In this document: one piece after another, positions 6,885 to 7,760 of the stretch
How the letters are laid out: every line of letters begins with the position of its first letter
Numbering within the stretch: position 1 is the stretch's first letter
NCBI GenBank assembly: GCA_046263195.1
Contig: JBHELG010000066.1
Span: 1-7,760 of the forward strand
Direction: 5' to 3'
DNA length: 7,760 nucleotides
DNA from: JBHELG01 sp046263195
Lineage (GTDB): Bacteria; Actinomycetota; Nitriliruptoria; Nitriliruptorales; JAHWKO01
The notes under the pieces: generated by a model
The model's input: only the letters and a program-made list of their open reading frames with translations
Told to the model about the DNA's origin: nothing
Database searches by the model: none
Made by a program: the position numbers and the translations under genes

Positions 6885-7760
6885 TGGCGGTCTTGGGCCT
6901 GCCGGGGCCTCATGAGGCTGTCTCCGACGGCCCCCCATCCCGTACGCCAGCCCAGCGCCACAGGCTCGTCCTCGCGCTCGCGCTACCGGCGATGGGGGCA
7001 CTCGTCTCCGACCCCCTCCTCGGCCTCGTGGACACCGCCGTGGTCGGCAGGCTCGGAGCCGAGCAACTTGCCGCTCTGGGTCTCGGCGTGGCGGTCCTCG
7101 CCACGGTCAGTTGGGTGTTCAACTTCCTCGTCTACGGAACGACCGCGGAGGTGGCGCGGGCGGTGGGGGCCGGAGATCTACTCGCGGCGGGACGACGGAC
7201 GGCGCACGCCGGCTGGGTGGCGCTCGGCCTCGGCCTCACGACCGGTCTCGCCGTCTTCGTCTCCGCCCGTCCGCTGCTCGATGTGCTCGGCGCGACGCCG
7301 GAGCTCATCGAGCCGGGAGCCACCTACCTCAGGATCCGCGCGGTCGGGATCGCGGCCGTCCTCCTGGCCTACGTGGGCCATGGAGCCTTCCGAGGAGTAT
7401 CTGACACCCGTACTCCCCTTGTCCTGACGATCGCAGCAAACCTGCTGAACGGCGCGCTCGACGTCGTGCTCGTGTTCGGTTTCGGCATGGGTCTGGCCGG
7501 GGCGGCATGGGCGACGGTCGCCGCCGAGGTCTCCATCGCGCTCGCCTTCGCGCTGCTCGCTCGACGGGCCGGACTTCCCCTGGGGGGTCATGGTCTCCCC
7601 CATGCCTCGGAGCTGAAAACTCTCGTGTCGGTGAGCCGTGACCTGTTCCTCCGCACGGGCGGCCTCCTGGTCGGACTCCTCGCTGTCACCTCGGCAGCAG
7701 CTCGCGCTGGAGCGGTCACGCTCGCCGCGCACCAGGTGCTCTGGCAGGTCTGGATCACCG
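6884..7760 (+). CDS. MATE-family multidrug/solute antiporter (DinF-like), N-terminal part, cut by window
   Basis: MATE transporters are inner-membrane proteins that export drugs or metabolites in exchange for Na+ or H+. The frame is open from GTG 6884 to the right edge, giving 292 codons; family members usually have about 440-460 residues. The diagnostic segment is DPLLGLVDTAVVGRLG (residues 43-58), the first-helix signature with conserved Asp (D50), typical of the DinF branch. Later hydrophobic segments alternate with short loops, including FRGVSDTRTPL, the usual mid-lobe MATE loop. Near the edge LAAHQVLWQ begins the second-lobe equivalent. I chose GTG 6884 because AGAGG (6874-6878) lies five bases upstream and the frame has no ATG before the first helix. 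ATG 6912 is out of frame. The start overlaps the stop of the small leader ORF by one base. The exported substrate is unknown. Confidence 0.9.
   Translation, partial: MAVLGLPGPHEAVSDGPPSRTPAQRHRLVLALALPAMGALVSDPLLGLVDTAVVGRLGAEQLAALGLGVAVLATVSWVFNFLVYGTTAEVARAVGAGDLLAAGRRTAHAGWVALGLGLTTGLAVFVSARPLLDVLGATPELIEPGATYLRIRAVGIAAVLLAYVGHGAFRGVSDTRTPLVLTIAANLLNGALDVVLVFGFGMGLAGAAWATVAAEVSIALAFALLARRAGLPLGGHGLPHASELKTLVSVSRDLFLRTGGLLVGLLAVTSAAARAGAVTLAAHQVLWQVWIT

Noticed and set aside
6912..7427. ATG-started plus-strand frame of 171 codons
   Set aside because: It is out of phase with the MATE reading frame, which shows the family signature over the same bases. The translation is Ser/Arg/Pro-rich and unlike a real protein.

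Overview
The window is high-GC bacterial chromosome. Its strongly GC-biased third codon positions, GTG start and gene families fit an actinomycete or a deep-branching relative (Actinomycetota); that assignment is inference. I see no rRNA, tRNA, CRISPR array, transposase, integrase or phage gene.

Layout. Positions 1-3298 (minus strand) hold most of a cobalamin-dependent methionine synthase gene, metH, whose 3' end lies outside the window. A divergent intergenic region of about 300 bases (3299-3605) holds an inverted repeat but no riboswitch I can recognise. On the plus strand follow a HAD-family hydrolase (3606-4238), two back-to-back perfect stem-loops (4259-4310), and a membrane-anchored LytR-CpsA-Psr (LCP) protein (4411-6156). 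The LCP protein has an unusual multi-helix N-terminus and an in-frame tandem repeat near its C-terminus. Next come a gap with one long hairpin, an unrecognised 146-residue protein (6360-6800), a possible 18-codon leader ORF (6828-6884), and the 5' part of a MATE-family multidrug/solute antiporter gene that runs off the right edge.

How the genes relate. MetH makes methionine from homocysteine and methyl-tetrahydrofolate. The HAD enzyme is a soluble phosphatase or mutase of unknown substrate. The LCP protein acts outside the membrane, attaching glycopolymers to the cell wall. The MATE protein is an inner-membrane cation-coupled exporter. The four plus-strand genes are co-oriented but separated by gaps of 172, 203 and 83 bases (HAD-LCP, LCP-hypothetical, hypothetical-MATE), and stem-loops break the first two. 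They are probably not one operon. Only the 146-residue gene and the MATE gene look plausibly co-transcribed.

Overall this looks like ordinary housekeeping and envelope-gene territory. The features most worth a second look are the leader ORF whose stop codon overlaps the MATE start, the tandem hairpins before the LCP gene, the LCP repeat tract, and the rare TTA codons in two of the genes. I found no convincing new system.
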